Assembly (NCBI RefSeq): GCF_949628215.1 | Contig: NC_134276.1 | Location: 30,878,226-30,942,225 of the forward strand | Direction: 5' to 3' | DNA: 64,000 nt | Origin: Phalacrocorax aristotelis | Lineage: Eukaryota; Chordata; Aves; Suliformes; Phalacrocoracidae | In this document: positions 15,375 through 27,300 of the stretch, one piece after another | How positions within the stretch are numbered: the stretch's first letter is position 1 | Layout of the letters: the number at the start of each line of letters is the position of its first letter | The notes under the pieces: generated by a model | What the model was told of the DNA's origin: nothing | Database searches by the model: none | What the model saw: the letters and a program-made list of their open reading frames with translations, nothing else | Made by a program: the position numbers and the translations under genes

Positions 15375-15494
15375 ATGTTTCTTTGCACTACTTTTTCACT
15401 AAGGAGCTCCAGAATTACATATTTTCTGAGTAGCAGCAGTTTTCGTAGCCATGATGGTCTAAGGTTTTTGAGCCCAAAAGCTTGCTGTTCTCAA
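15375..15494 (-). ncRNA. Candidate minus-strand exon
   Basis: On the minus strand a T-run followed by CCAACTGACACAG acts as acceptor, and ACAT|GTAAGTAA as donor, enclosing 120 bases. Confidence 0.3.
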
Positions 15495-15504
15495 CTGTGT
15501 CAGT

Positions 15505-15509
<5 letters not shown>

Positions 15510-15539
<30 letters not shown>

Positions 15540-15549
15540 GAGAGAGAGA
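15510..15549 (+). repeat. Poly(A) run followed by (GA)n
   Basis: 26 A are followed by GA dinucleotides. No retrogene body is recognisable on its left, so a retroposon tail is not supported. On the minus strand it supplies the pyrimidine tract of the candidate exon at 15375-15494. Confidence 0.85.
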
Positions 15550-16548
15550 AATTACCTCTCCCTTCAGAACTTGTTCTGCTTATATTTTTGTCAGTGCAGC
15601 TCTACAAGGGAACAGTGGAATCATGAGAAGCATTAGGCCCTGAGCCTGCTAACGTTCGTCTGCAAGTAGTCCAACTGAGTTTCAGAGGACTAGCCCACAG
15701 ACGTGAGGGGGAGATTCTGAAAGTCAGTGGGAACACAGCTCCCAAACTCTCATTATGTACTTCTGAAAAATCTTCCCCAAACTCATGGGAACAACAGCTT
15801 GCAGGTCCGAGGCCTCTGCTTTTGACTGCTTTCCTTTCCCTTTTTAAAAGCGTACCAGATAAAAAAAAAAAAAAACACAAACGAAGAAAAAAAAAACCAC
15901 TTAAGTCAAAAATCCTGAGGAGCCGCTCGCAGTGATGCGCTGGGTCTCTCTACAAAGGCAGGGGTCCGCAGAGCCCGGGGAGAGCTCACAGGGAAGAATC
16001 CTCCAGCAGCCCAAAGTCAAGTGCAGACTAGTGGTTCGGGCGGCACTGTAGCCTGCCTGCCTTCCCTCCCTGTCTCGCAGCAGCTCGCAACCTCCATCTC
16101 GGTTTCCCCATCTGTGAAATGGGGATAGGAGCACTAACCCAACCATCAGGTACCTTATGATCGGTCACGGCTTGGGGCGGGGGGTGTGGGGGGGGTGTGG
16201 GGGGCTGTGCGGCGTGAAAATGAAAGTTCGGCTTTTCCCCCGAGCATTGCGAGCAGCCGAGGCGGGAGCGCTCTCAGAGTTGAACCTCGCTCCCTCAAGT
16301 TCCTCGGAGAGATTATTTTTTTTCAAATGACCAGTGTACGGCACTCCCGGCCCGCTCTGCCCCGAGATGCGCCCACACACACCACCGCTCAGCTTCGCTC
16401 CGCCACAGGCTGTTCGCAAGCCCGGGCGGGGGGGGTTGGGGGGGGTGGTTTGGCGGGGAAGGGGAAGGGGAAAGGTGGGGGGGTCGCGGCGGCGGGCGGG
16501 AGCCGGGCCGCTGCCGCGAAGCCGGTGCGGCGGAGCGCGTGAGGCGGC

Positions 16549-16567
16549 GGGGGGGGGGGGGGGGGGG
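16549..16567 (+). repeat. G homopolymer run (19 G)
   Basis: An uninterrupted G run in the island. Another of 14 G lies at 16736-16749. Both can form G-quadruplexes and are prone to assembly length error. Confidence 0.9.
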
Positions 16568-16974
16568 AGGGGAGGGGAGGCTGCCAGGGCGGGATCGGGC
16601 CCGCGGGCTGCCTCCGCGCGATGTGGGCAAGCGCCGAGCGCTTCAAACCCGCCGGCTTTCGGCGGGGTGCGCGGCTTTGGGGAGGGGGGGCTGCAACCTG
16701 AGCGGTGCGGGAGCCGCGGGGGTCCTCGGAGTCGCGGGGGGGGGGGGGGAGGCGCTCTTCATATTTTCCTCAGGTCCTCTGGCGCACATCCCCCTCCCCC
16801 GCCGGCTTCCATTCCCTACCTTCCCAAAACGCGCTCCCCCCCCCCCCCCCGGCGCCTTTACCTTGACAAGTCCGCGGGGCCGGCGGAGGTCTCGCTCCCC
16901 CTCTCTCTCTCTCCCCCACACACATCTCTAACGCGCCACCTCTCCCCCGCGGGCCGGGACTCTGGGTGACATTT

Positions 16975-17039
16975 CTCCCTCCCCCCCCCTCCCTCCCTCT
17001 CTCTCTCTCCCTCCCTCCTCCTCTTCCTCCCCCCCCCCA
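16975..17039 (+). repeat. Polypyrimidine CT-rich tract
   Basis: About 65 bases of almost pure C and T, including CT dinucleotide repeats and C runs, immediately before the start-site region. Such tracts can form triplex DNA. Confidence 0.85.
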
Positions 17040-17259
17040 TTAGTGGCGGTTGGGTTGGTAGCGCGGGAGCGCGCGCTAGCGGGGAGGGCGTGGAGCGCGC
17101 GCTGCCTGCGAGCGGGGTGGGGGGGAGGGGCGGCATTGACAGCGAGCGCCGTGTCCGTAGCGCTGCCTCAGCCCTCCCGCCCCCCCCCTCCCTTCCCGGC
17201 ATGCCCCAGGGCGGCGGGGCTGGCTCTAACGAATTTGAATGAAGAGCCCTGCTCTTTCG

Positions 17260-17461
17260 GCGCCATTTTCGAGTGATGCCCGATCGCATCGCTGCCGCGG
17301 GGGAGCCGCGGCTCAGCGGGGCCGCCCGCCGCCCCGCCGGTCCGCCGCCAAAAGTCACCTCCCTCCCCCTCCGCTCCTCCTCTCCCCCCTCACCCCCCCC
17401 GCCGCCTCGCCGCCGCTACCACCGCCGTGCTTCGGAGCGGGTGCCGCCACCGGCATAGGCG
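17260..17461 (+). ncRNA. Candidate DLEU2 first exon
   Basis: This GC-rich segment follows a YY1-type motif and ends at GGCG|GTAAGA (donor at 17462). A second donor, CAG|GTAACC, lies at 17724 and could end an alternative longer first exon. The start site is not visible; the left limit is placed at the YY1-type site. Confidence 0.4.
17261..17269 (-). promoter_or_regulatory. YY1-type binding site
   Basis: The minus strand reads AAAATGGCG (plus strand CGCCATTTT), the core YY1 consensus. YY1 sites are often found at or just downstream of start sites in CpG-island promoters. An overlapping TTTCGGCGCC (17256-17265) resembles an E2F site. Confidence 0.5.
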
Positions 17462-18507
17462 GTAAGAGCCGGAGGGACCGGGCGCGGCTGGGGCAGAGGG
17501 AATTGGGGGGGCGGGTGGGGGAAGCCCGTTTTCGGTTAAACGGGAGCAACCTGTACCACGTCGCCGCCCCCCCCCCCGCTGGGAAAAGTCGCCTCAGGAG
17601 CCCGGCGAGGAGCGGGCGGGAGGCTCCCGGAGGCGGCGGCAGGTCTCGCTGCTGGCTCTTGGGCGGATCTGTCACTCGCTTCCCTCAGCCTCAGAGGGTG
17701 GGAGCGGCTGCCTCCGCCGGCAGGTAACCCCGCTTCCCCGGGGTGGCGGCGGCGGGCAGCATCTCGCCCGGGCGGGGATCCCGGGAGCCCGGCGGCCCGC
17801 CCCGGGGGAAGAGCGGCGCGGAGGCGGGCGGGGGGAGCGCGGGGCGGGCGGGAGGCGCGGGACAGCCGGAGCGGAGGGTCGCGCCGCGGCCCCGGTGTGC
17901 GCCCCGCTCTCCCGTGACATGACATGACAGGCTTTCCCCTGATCCCCCCACACACACTTCTCACCACCCCCACCGCCCCGCGGATCCCTCCTTCCCGCCT
18001 TCCCCCCCGCCTCTCCGCCGTGGAAATTTCGGGGCAGCGCTCGGGACACGGCGGCTCCTGCTTCCCGGCTCCGCGGCAGCAGCGGCCAGGATGACTTCCC
18101 CACTTACATGCACATCTCCCTTCCTCGCCCCCCGCCCCCTCCTTCCTCTCTCCCCGTGTTTTCGTAACCCGGATTAATGCCCCTTCGCTTTTTTTCTTCC
18201 CCCTCCCTTCTCTCTTCCCCCCCCCACCCCAAATAAGAGGACAACCTTTGTTTTTTTTTCTCCGCTTGTTTCCTTTCCATGTTAGCAGATTAACTTCTCT
18301 GTTGAAGCGCTTTCTCCACCTCCCACTTAAGCGCTTAATTTCCCGTGTCACGATATCAGAGCCGCCTTTAGCAGAAACCTGGGTGACGGTTATGCTGCCA
18401 CATGCTATCACATTTATCATCTCTGTCCCTTTGGGTATTAACGAAGGACCAAAAGTGCCGTTCATCGCCTTTTGCACAGGGCTATTTTTTTTCTGCCCCC
18501 CTCCCTT

Positions 18508-18530
18508 CCCCCCCCCCCCCCCCCCCCCCC
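18508..18530 (+). repeat. C homopolymer run (23 C)
   Basis: An uninterrupted C run within the island, downstream of the putative DLEU2 first exon. Confidence 0.9.
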
Positions 18531-19620
18531 AGCGTTAAAACGCGAGTTTCCTTCCTGAACTAGAGCGGGGGGAACATAATCCGAGGCCATTTGAATCGCG
18601 CCAGCTATTTGTAGGTGTTTTTCCTCTCCTCCCACACACCCCAAAACCGAGTAAATACCCTCCCCATAGATAGCCTAGCCTAGCCTAATGCTGTGATCAG
18701 AGCTGGCCATTCACCTCCTCTTCTCCGCCTACAAAATTCTCTGTCTCTGTCACCCGGGTCGCTATTTGTCATTGGCTTAGCTATTTTTTGGTGGCTGTTT
18801 CTATGTCATTTCTCGGTGGCCAGGAGCTCTCGGGCTCCGGTAGCTGTATAAGCGCGATCGTGCTTATTGCGATAGGCGCCGAAATCGCTCTCGCAGTCTA
18901 TCCGCCGAGCGATTCCTCCCCCCCCCCGGGGCCGCACACGCATAATATGTGACACGGTGCCTTTTCCTCCACGACGCCGTTTAACCCTCTCGGGGCTGGG
19001 CTCGGCGTGGGCGCTCGCCTTTCGGAGCGGCGCTCGGGCAGGCGGGCGCTCCGGCGGGCGGCATCCCTCCGCCGCGGCGGCTCCGCGCTGGGCGGGAGCG
19101 GCGGCCGGGATAACACCCTGCGAAAGCAGCGCGCGGAGCTCAGGCGCTGGCAGGCCAGCGGGCTCATTCCCAGCTACAATTTCTAGCGTTACTTTTTATT
19201 CCTCTTCCTACTTCCCTCTTCACTTTCGACCGCCCGACCTTACCCCCCCCTTTTTGTTTTTTTATATATTTTTTTTTTGTTCCCGGCGGCAGGAAGGCGT
19301 ACGGCTGTTTTCCCCCGATGCCGAGCGATCGGGGCTGCCGTCGAGCTGGCGGGCGCGCAGGATGCGCAGCGAAGGCGGCAGCATCGGGCCCCCCGTTAAG
19401 GCGCCGGTTCAGCACAGACTGGACCGGCTGCTGCCCCCCCTGGCTGGCCGCGGTGCTGGGGCTGGGAGGTTGGACCGGGTCACAGCCCTTCCCCGCTCCT
19501 CTCCCCCCACCCCCCCCACCCCCCCGCACTCCCCACCCCCCACCCCCCCCGCACATCCCTCCGCGGCGTTCAAAGCCAAAACCGGCCGCCTGTGCGCTTA
19601 GCACCCTCGTCACCGAAAAT

Positions 19621-22600
19621 AACGAGTTAACCGAAGAACGTAGGAGGGACGTAGGGAAGAGTTGGGGTGCAGAAGTGCTGTACAAAAGATTTCTGTGTAC
19701 ATGGCTGAGAGCGTGTAGTCTTAAAGTGAAATGCAAAACTTAGCGTTTCCAGCATGGCAACTGGATTGTGATTCAAGGTATTTTCTGTGTAACACAGAAA
19801 TACAATAGTTCAAGGAGGTTTTTCTGCCTCGAATCCTTAGTTTCCCTGGGTTCTTTTAATCCAGTACACAAATTACACTTTTTCAGTCCTTTTTTTCCTG
19901 GGAATAGCTGCTTCATTTGTCTCCGGAATTTATACCTTTTTGCCCTGATAGCTAGAAAATTCAGTTTAATCTCTGAAATTGCGATCCTAGTAAGATCCTA
20001 TTGAAATTTAGCACTTACTTCTCTAGATTTGCATCATTACTTTCAGACTGTTTTCAGAAACGTTTTTAACAGTCAGTATGGGAATGTGCACAGAGCTGTT
20101 TCATTGTAGCTGTGTATACTTCGAAATATCAGGATTTGAAGAGATTTACACTATTCAACAGTGGAAGTGCACTCACAGACACTGACTTTCACTTTCAAGG
20201 AAATAACTGTCCTGAGTCATAGCTAGTTTAGTAAATAAAATTCTATAACTTAGTATTGTACAGGTGCGTATGCATTTTTTGCCCACTGTTCAACAGTCAT
20301 GTTCAATAGCGTGCAATTTTTACCTATTTTTCATTTTAATGAAGATCTGCGCTTAGCACACATTTGCCTAATAAAACAACTGTTTTTTTCAGCTTTTATT
20401 TCTCAGCTGCACCATTCCCATATTTTACTATTACATAAAGGTGGGTGTGGCTAAAATGAAAGCAGTAAGCAATCTAGTATCAATATATAGTGTATGCTAA
20501 GTAGGTTTTCCTTTCTTGTGCTTGATGTACTCCTTATTTTGAGATATTTGGGGAAAAAATGATGTAGCTTAAATAGATCCTTGTAGAACTGCTTGCATTT
20601 TTCACCTTAGTTAAAATGTCAAACATTAACTGGGATTACTTGGCCCTGAAAAAGTTACATTCAGAGGAAATATCAAATGAACTGAAAGATCTAAACATAC
20701 TATTTATATTATATTGATAAGTGAAAGTTAAAGTTCTGTGCTTAATAGAATATTGCTTAGCTATACCATGTGTGTGTTTTTTTTAATTTGTTTCTTTTCA
20801 ATCTAATCCTTTTATCTTGATTCGAAGGAAAAATATCCAAATAAGCTTCAGTTGTCTTTTTTTTTATTATTATTTTTAAAGCCTGATAAGTTGTACTGCA
20901 AGTTTCCAAGAGGTAACCTTTAATTTTATAGATATAAATCTGCTGAAGCTTGGAGTAACTCTGAGATTTTTTTAAAAAAATTTTCAGAAATAACAGTAAC
21001 TTGAAAGTGTGATTATATAACTATGTGACTTTTTAATGTGTTAGGGTAGCATTGCATAGCAAGCTTAGTGCAGTAACATTTTAAAGGCAGACTATATATA
21101 CGATAACAAGGTACCATGGGGTTCTTTTTCTTTGGTTGGTTGTTTGGGTTTTTTTGCTTAGCTTCTGGAATTCTGAACTTCTTACTGTTTCATCCAAGAT
21201 GTAATGTCATGGAAGGAAATTTTGCTGTTAAATTGTAGTCCTTATTTCCTTAATTATCCTTATGACTAATACGTCAGATTCTGTAGTGAAGTACAACTGG
21301 AACTGCACACACCCTACCTGTCTGTGTACACCCTGCCTGCGAACACTGTAGGGAAGGTGCACATCTCATCCATCTTGGGTGCCAAAAGCCAACCTAGCAG
21401 GTGTATCAATGCTTTTCTGTAAAACTTTTACATGTGTACAAGCACATGACCTTTCTTTACATAAAAATAGCCACGTAACAGTTAGCATTTCTTTTATAGG
21501 GCCTTACTGTTTTTTGTTACTTGCATTGGGAAGCAATTAACTGAGTACTCAATATATAAGGGAGAACTGAGAAGTTTATCACTATATTCTATGAATATGC
21601 TGCAGGTATTCTGTGTTGTAGATAGTCATCCACCCACACCCAAGGCCCATTGCAAGTCATTCCAGTAATTTACATTCATTACAAACTGTCAAAGGTAGAG
21701 CGCATCTTGGGCTAGTTTTGACTGTCTGTGAAAGAAATGGGGAATGAAATTGTAGGCTTTTGTGTACAAACAGAATAATATTTTTATGATAAAGTTTTTA
21801 AAACTAAAAATAACTTATGTACATTAATAAGTGTTCGTCACAGATTTTTTTTTTTACATACATGCATTATTACAAATTCTAAACACTTAACATCTAACAC
21901 TGGAACTCGATCTCAAAAATTATGATCTTTTCTATTATCAGTAATACTTGGAAAATCTTGTTTGAACAGGCTGCCCAAATTACTCTTGAACATAATCCTC
22001 TGTGACTTCTCACAGCCATCTTTTTTTTTTTAATAGAACTAGTAATGTATTTTAAAGATAGAAAAAAAATTATATGCCCCATAAATACGAAGGGGCCATC
22101 AAACAGAGCAGAGATGTGTAGCTACAGATTTGCAGTAACTTCTTTTACTCAGTGAAAATGTTGCTTTGCAATTTCATTTTTGTTTTCTGCATTATTGGCA
22201 GGAGTTACACAGAATTCTTAGGTAACTGATGTGTTAATACATAGCAAGCTAGATAACTTAGGTTTCAAAAGGAATCTATTAAAAATAGAATATTGGACAA
22301 TTTCAGAAATGGTTAGGACGAGCTGGGTCTAAAAATTTCTGTCATGTTTAATAGGGTGTAACGCAATGCCTGTACTGATTATTTTTTTTAACCCTTTATT
22401 GTAAGTTTTTGAAACATTCCAATTCTAATAAAGAAACTTTGGGCTGTATCAATTCACTGGACAGTTGATAGTATCACAGTTGAGGAATAGTTTTGATCTT
22501 AGCTTCGTATGCTGTTGTGTGAGAACTCCAGCAGGCTTGCATGAATATTAGAGGGTGGCAGAACTTGAGCTTTGGTGCAGCTAACACTCAAAGTTTGGCA

Positions 22601-24294
22601 ATTTTTTACTTTAATATTTGCATCTAATAATATTTTAGTGTATCATTAAAAAAAAAGGTTCTCTTTACAGAGAATACTAAGTTTTATAACTTTATATAAC
22701 TCTAAACACTTTTCCATATCTCGGTAGTGAACAGTTGCTAGGGTATAAGGGTGACCTCAGACACACACACACATATTTATTACCACATACACACATCAGT
22801 AGAAAACGTAAATTATGTACATTTATCTTTTATTTTGTTGAAACTTTCCCGATATGTCTTCTAAAACAGAAGGCGTTATTGTTGTATTGCTCAAAACTGA
22901 AAAATAGCAGTGACTTTCAGTGATCGTTATTAATGTCTAAAGGAAACCACTGTTAGAAATAGGACCCCCCCCACCCCGTGACTATTTAGTTTGTTTTCAG
23001 ACGCTGCAATGAGTGTATCCACAGTAAATAGATTATTAATAAACTTTTCAACATTGAATCTAGCTGCAGCTAATTATTTTATTTAGCATGAACTAAAAAT
23101 CACTTGAAGATTTGGTCTGAGAAAAAGATAATTACACATCGAATAGGGCTTAAGCTTGTATTTTCATTTTAAATGGTTTTATGTAAGTCCACTTTCAGTA
23201 TTATCTTTAAGCATGTTAAATCTTAGTATAAGCATGGGGAGGGGAGAATTTTTAGAAGAGTTTTTGTGTTGCTGGTTTAAGAACAGAAACTTTTTTTAAA
23301 AAAAGGTGAAATAGATGATGTGTGGAATACATGAAAATACAAAGTCCTTTTTTTTTTGTTAAAGCAGGGTGCTTTTTATAGTTCTATAGCTGTGAGGGGG
23401 CTTTTAATGTTTTCTGGAATACACTTAAAGAATAAAGAACAAATTTCTGGAAATATCTGTAAACAGGTGACCAGATCTAGACATCTGCTACTCATTTATT
23501 GGGCATAGGATGTGTCTTGTCATGGTATCTGTAGTGAAAAAGTCAAAATAAATTTAAGAATCTGGCTGTGTGAATGCATTGTTTCCTGCAGTAGATATTT
23601 GACTAAGTCACTACTTCCATCAAATTACACTTTGTCCTTACCTGATCATGCCTAATTACTCTCATGGCTTGCCTTTATTTTAAGTCTTAAATTTATTTCA
23701 TCTCTCGGAGTGTATTATATTACTGTAATATTTCCATTACATGTTTTGAAGTAGGTAATATTTGTAGGCTACTTTTTAATAAAGCCAATAATGGTACTGC
23801 TTTGAAGAGCAAAACAAATTAAAGCTCCTTAAAAGAAAACACCAGAAGTTAAATACTTAACAGTCAGTAGGATATTTTAGGAAATATGACAGCAGTAAAC
23901 ACACATCAATTAAGTAGTTTGTAAGGAGTTTGTACTTACCTGTTTGTTTGAGGGTGGAGGGAGATATTGGGGGGGGGGGGGGGGAGGAGAACAAGACCCT
24001 TCCCCCCCCCCCGTGTTTTTTTTCTACTTTCATCTTAAAATGCTGTGGGAAGAATGAAAGCAGAAACATGCTAATCTTATTCGTTTCAGGAGGCTTCTGA
24101 TAATAAAGAGGCATATCACAGGTGTTCCTAATCAAGTTAGTTTGGTTAAAAAAAATAAGTATTTTAAAAATTAGGATTTCCTGTAACATAGACAATGCGA
24201 GGGTCAAGCCGATGACCTACATCTATGTTTGGGGATCAACCATGAAACTGTGGGTGTTGGAAATATGTTATAATACATGACATTTTTATTGCAG
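19621..24294 (+). other. Probable DLEU2 intron
   Basis: AT-rich, only short chance ORFs. It holds a CA-rich stretch near 22760 and an inverted G/C homopolymer pair at 23969-24012. Confidence 0.6.
23969..24012. repeat. Inverted homopolymer pair, 16 G and 11 C
   Basis: A run of 16 G (23969-23984) and a run of 11 C (24002-24012) are separated by 17 bases. They can pair as a G:C hairpin, or the G run can form a quadruplex. Confidence 0.85.
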
Positions 24295-24387
24295 GTTTCG
24301 ACCTTTCAATAGAGAGCTGATTTTGGAGAACGGCTTACTCCTGTGATTGAAAAACTCTCTCTGGAAGGTCGATGGAGCATGAGCATG
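24295..24387 (+). ncRNA. Candidate DLEU2 internal exon
   Basis: A 93-base segment lies between a T-rich acceptor (CATTTTTATTGCAG) and a CATG|GTATAT donor. Its composition is less AT-rich than the flanks. It sits in the long interval between the CpG island and the miRNA cluster. Confidence 0.45.
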
Positions 24388-27300
24388 GTATATATTATAT
24401 TAACATTCCTCTTATTACATATGTTCTTTACTTTTAAAAAAAGTGTAGTAGTATACACATTATTCAAAATAGGCCAGTTTTGCTGCATTTGTTCAATTTT
24501 TTTATTTGTTAAAATAATTCTTCTTTACACTCTTCCTGTAAAACTATAAAAGACTAAGTAAAAGTATTCGCACAAGCTGTGTTCAGAAGGAAATGAAGTG
24601 GCCAAAAATATGTATAAAAAGCTGAGTTTGCAACAGCCTTGATCCTTGGAGTTATATAAATTCTCCATATAGTGTTATTCTCATATTCTTGTTTTAGGAA
24701 TTACTCCAACTGAAATGTTGCTAATCCAGAAACAAAGTACGGATGATATAGTGTTCGTATTTTTAAATAACTTTATTTTTTGTCGGAGGGTGTGCTAAAG
24801 AATAGAATAGAGAGCTAGCTGAGGGCATTTCAATGTACTGTGCAAAATTTGTTTTCAAGGCATTGATAAAGTAGCTACCTGGCAAGCAAAGAAGCATAAA
24901 ACAGGAAAAAAATGGTCTTCACAGCCCTCCACCTGTACCAGAATAGTTAGAAATATTATTTATCTTATCTGTTTGTCGGTAAATATATATATAGTGAAAC
25001 AGTGAACTTTTAAGAATAACTAATATGGACTGTGCTACACTCATATTGCAAGTCCTGCTCTGCACTAAAAGTAGTAATTTGGCTGAAACTGAGAAATCCA
25101 TTCAGAGTAATCATAACCTATCTACTTGTATATGAATAATCTTAACTAACCATTTACATAAACAATTGAAATTAAAATAGTAACTACTCTTGAATTGAGT
25201 AAATTTGTTTAAATACTAAATGGACTATTAAAAACTGTAAGACTTTATCTTCAGCAAAATATATTACAGTACAACAAATTTTATGAACATGTCATGACTT
25301 TAGTAATTCCAGCTTTCAGCTGGAATCCAGTTTTTATCCTTAATCAAATCTGTCTGTCTTCAAGAGCACATTTTTTTGTAGGAAGTAATTGTACCATAAA
25401 ATAAGAGAAGTTTTAAAAAACAGAATTTTAAATTATTCCAGTAACTGCTAATTTATACCAAACAAATACAGTGAGGTGTAAATGTCATATTTCCTCATTG
25501 TTGTAACCAATGGCTGGTGTAACTGAAAAATTGCTGGCTTTTATCAGCAGTACACCTCCTGTTACAGAAGTATTTGAGGCAGACATGTTCTGAATGTGTT
25601 TTTCATATAATACTATGATTTTAGGGTAGTTAAGACCTCCTATGGAAAATTATCAGTTGAGAAACAAAACTTTGAATAGAGAAAGTATAGGAAGTGAAAC
25701 ATAACTTCATATAAGCTTGGCAGTTCGTGATTTGTGAGTAGGTAATTCCTTAATTTTTAATCTTTTTCTTTCTGTGATTAAAAATCACAGTGAAAGTGTT
25801 TTTATGTGTTTGGGTAACATGCCTAATATGCTCCCAAATAAATATATCACAGTCTGTCCAGAAACTCTGCTCTGAATGTACTGCACTTCTGGGGTTTTTT
25901 TCCCCCCTTTTTTCTTCTAGTTCTCTTAGGAATACAAGGATTTCACAGAACACTTCTTTGAGTTTGTTCATTCTTTTTCTTTTCCCCTGTACAAAAGCAA
26001 TTACATTCTTGTTAATGAAAATCAGGATTATATTGCAAGGCGAAGGTATCTAAGGCTCCCTTGTGACATATTTAAAAGGTGAAAGTTTGATGGAGTGTTC
26101 CTTGGTCTGACACAAGTTCAGAGTATTTCTCATAGATTCTTATTCAGCAAAAAAATATGGTTTCTGGTTCACAACTGTAAATCAAAGGGATTTTAAATTT
26201 AGGGCCTAATCCTGCAAACTTTTAAATATACAAGTAGTCCTAATGACTCACTACCATGAATAAGGATTTGCAGAATCATGTTCTCATTGGATGCATACTT
26301 TTATTTCCTTTAATGAATAAAAGATATTAAAGTATTTTGGACTTTGAGACAAGTCTAAATAATTTTTATGAAGTCCAAAGAGAAGAGTTTTGCAGTAATG
26401 CACTAATTGAGTCTTACTAATTTACAAGCTCAAATATCTTTCAAGAGTGCTGCAGTTGTCAGTTATCATTAGAATCCACTTTCTCAGTGTTGGTTGGTTC
26501 TAGAACATTTTTATGCTCAAATTTGGCCCAAAATATTTTTTTTTTTCCTGGAACTGTTTTGTATTTGGTAGTCAGTGTGCCTGTTTCATGACTCAAAGAG
26601 TAGGTGAAACTTTCAAGAGAGGTATGGGGTGTGTTTGTTTTATTTTCTTATTCTCAGCCTCTGCTATTGCAGTTCTTATTTAGCAAAACTACCATTTATT
26701 TTGTTGGAAGTTGAGCCTGAAATAAGGGCTGCAGTGCTGGCCCCTTAAAAATTGTTGGTGTGGCTATTGCAAATTGTAAGCTTGACTTTATAAACTGTTT
26801 TGCAATATCTAATTGTAATGAGGCTGAAAAGATGAAAAATGTACAGGCTTCTTTGCTGAAGTGCTTCTCGTGTGACTTTTCATGGCCACTTTTACTATTC
26901 GTACTGTAGGTATACACTTGAGGCTCTACAGACCTTATTGACTGAATCATAGCTTGAAAGCTGACAATGCATGCTTCTTGCTCATCCAAAAGAACTGTTG
27001 CAGATTACTTTGTCAACTCACCTATGCTTGCTTTAAGGACTTCTCTTGCTTTTCAAAGGAAATTTAAATAATTTTCCTGAAGGAGATATGTAGCTATAAA
27101 TGCAACCCATGTCTAGTTATTACAACACATGTAAAATCAGCCATTGTTGGAAACCCTATGATATCTGAGGCATGGCTGTTTTAAGTTTTGAAAATCGAAA
27201 CAACTGAATTTTCTGGATTTTGTTATTTTAAACTATATCCAGCCCTAACATTATTTTAAAATGGAGTTTTGTGTACTATTAGATTTAAATAGACATTAAC

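Larger units (their letters stand above)
6204..18108 (-). ncRNA. DLEU1: DLEU1-like leftward non-coding transcript (inferred)
   Basis: In mammals DLEU1 is transcribed away from DLEU2 out of the same island, which here means the minus strand to the left. A minus-strand donor in the island (GTAAGTGG, GT at 18106-18107) and four downstream segments with paired splice signals fit such a transcript. No ORF is conserved and DLEU1 sequence itself is poorly conserved, so the name rests on synteny alone. Confidence 0.35.
15900..19620. promoter_or_regulatory. Large CpG island, likely DLEU1/DLEU2 promoter
   Basis: GC content and CpG density rise abruptly here and fall again near 19.6 kb; flanking DNA is AT-rich. 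The island contains many GC boxes, long G and C homopolymers, a YY1-type site and donors on both strands. The many overlapping Pro/Arg/Gly/Ala-rich ORFs in it are a by-product of the base composition. In mammals the corresponding island drives DLEU2 and DLEU1 in opposite directions. Confidence 0.9.

Noticed and set aside
15510..15549. Poly(A) plus (GA)n as a retroposon tail
   Set aside because: No retrogene or SINE body and no target-site duplication could be seen next to it.
16186..19736. Many long overlapping ORFs on both strands (up to 313 codons)
   Set aside because: They are rich in Pro, Arg, Gly, Ala and Ser, lie in all frames of the CpG island, and have no domain. Stop codons are rare because of the GC content.
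26696..26989. 97-codon minus-strand ORF
   Set aside because: No recognisable domain. A single ORF of this length is expected by chance in 64 kb read in six frames.
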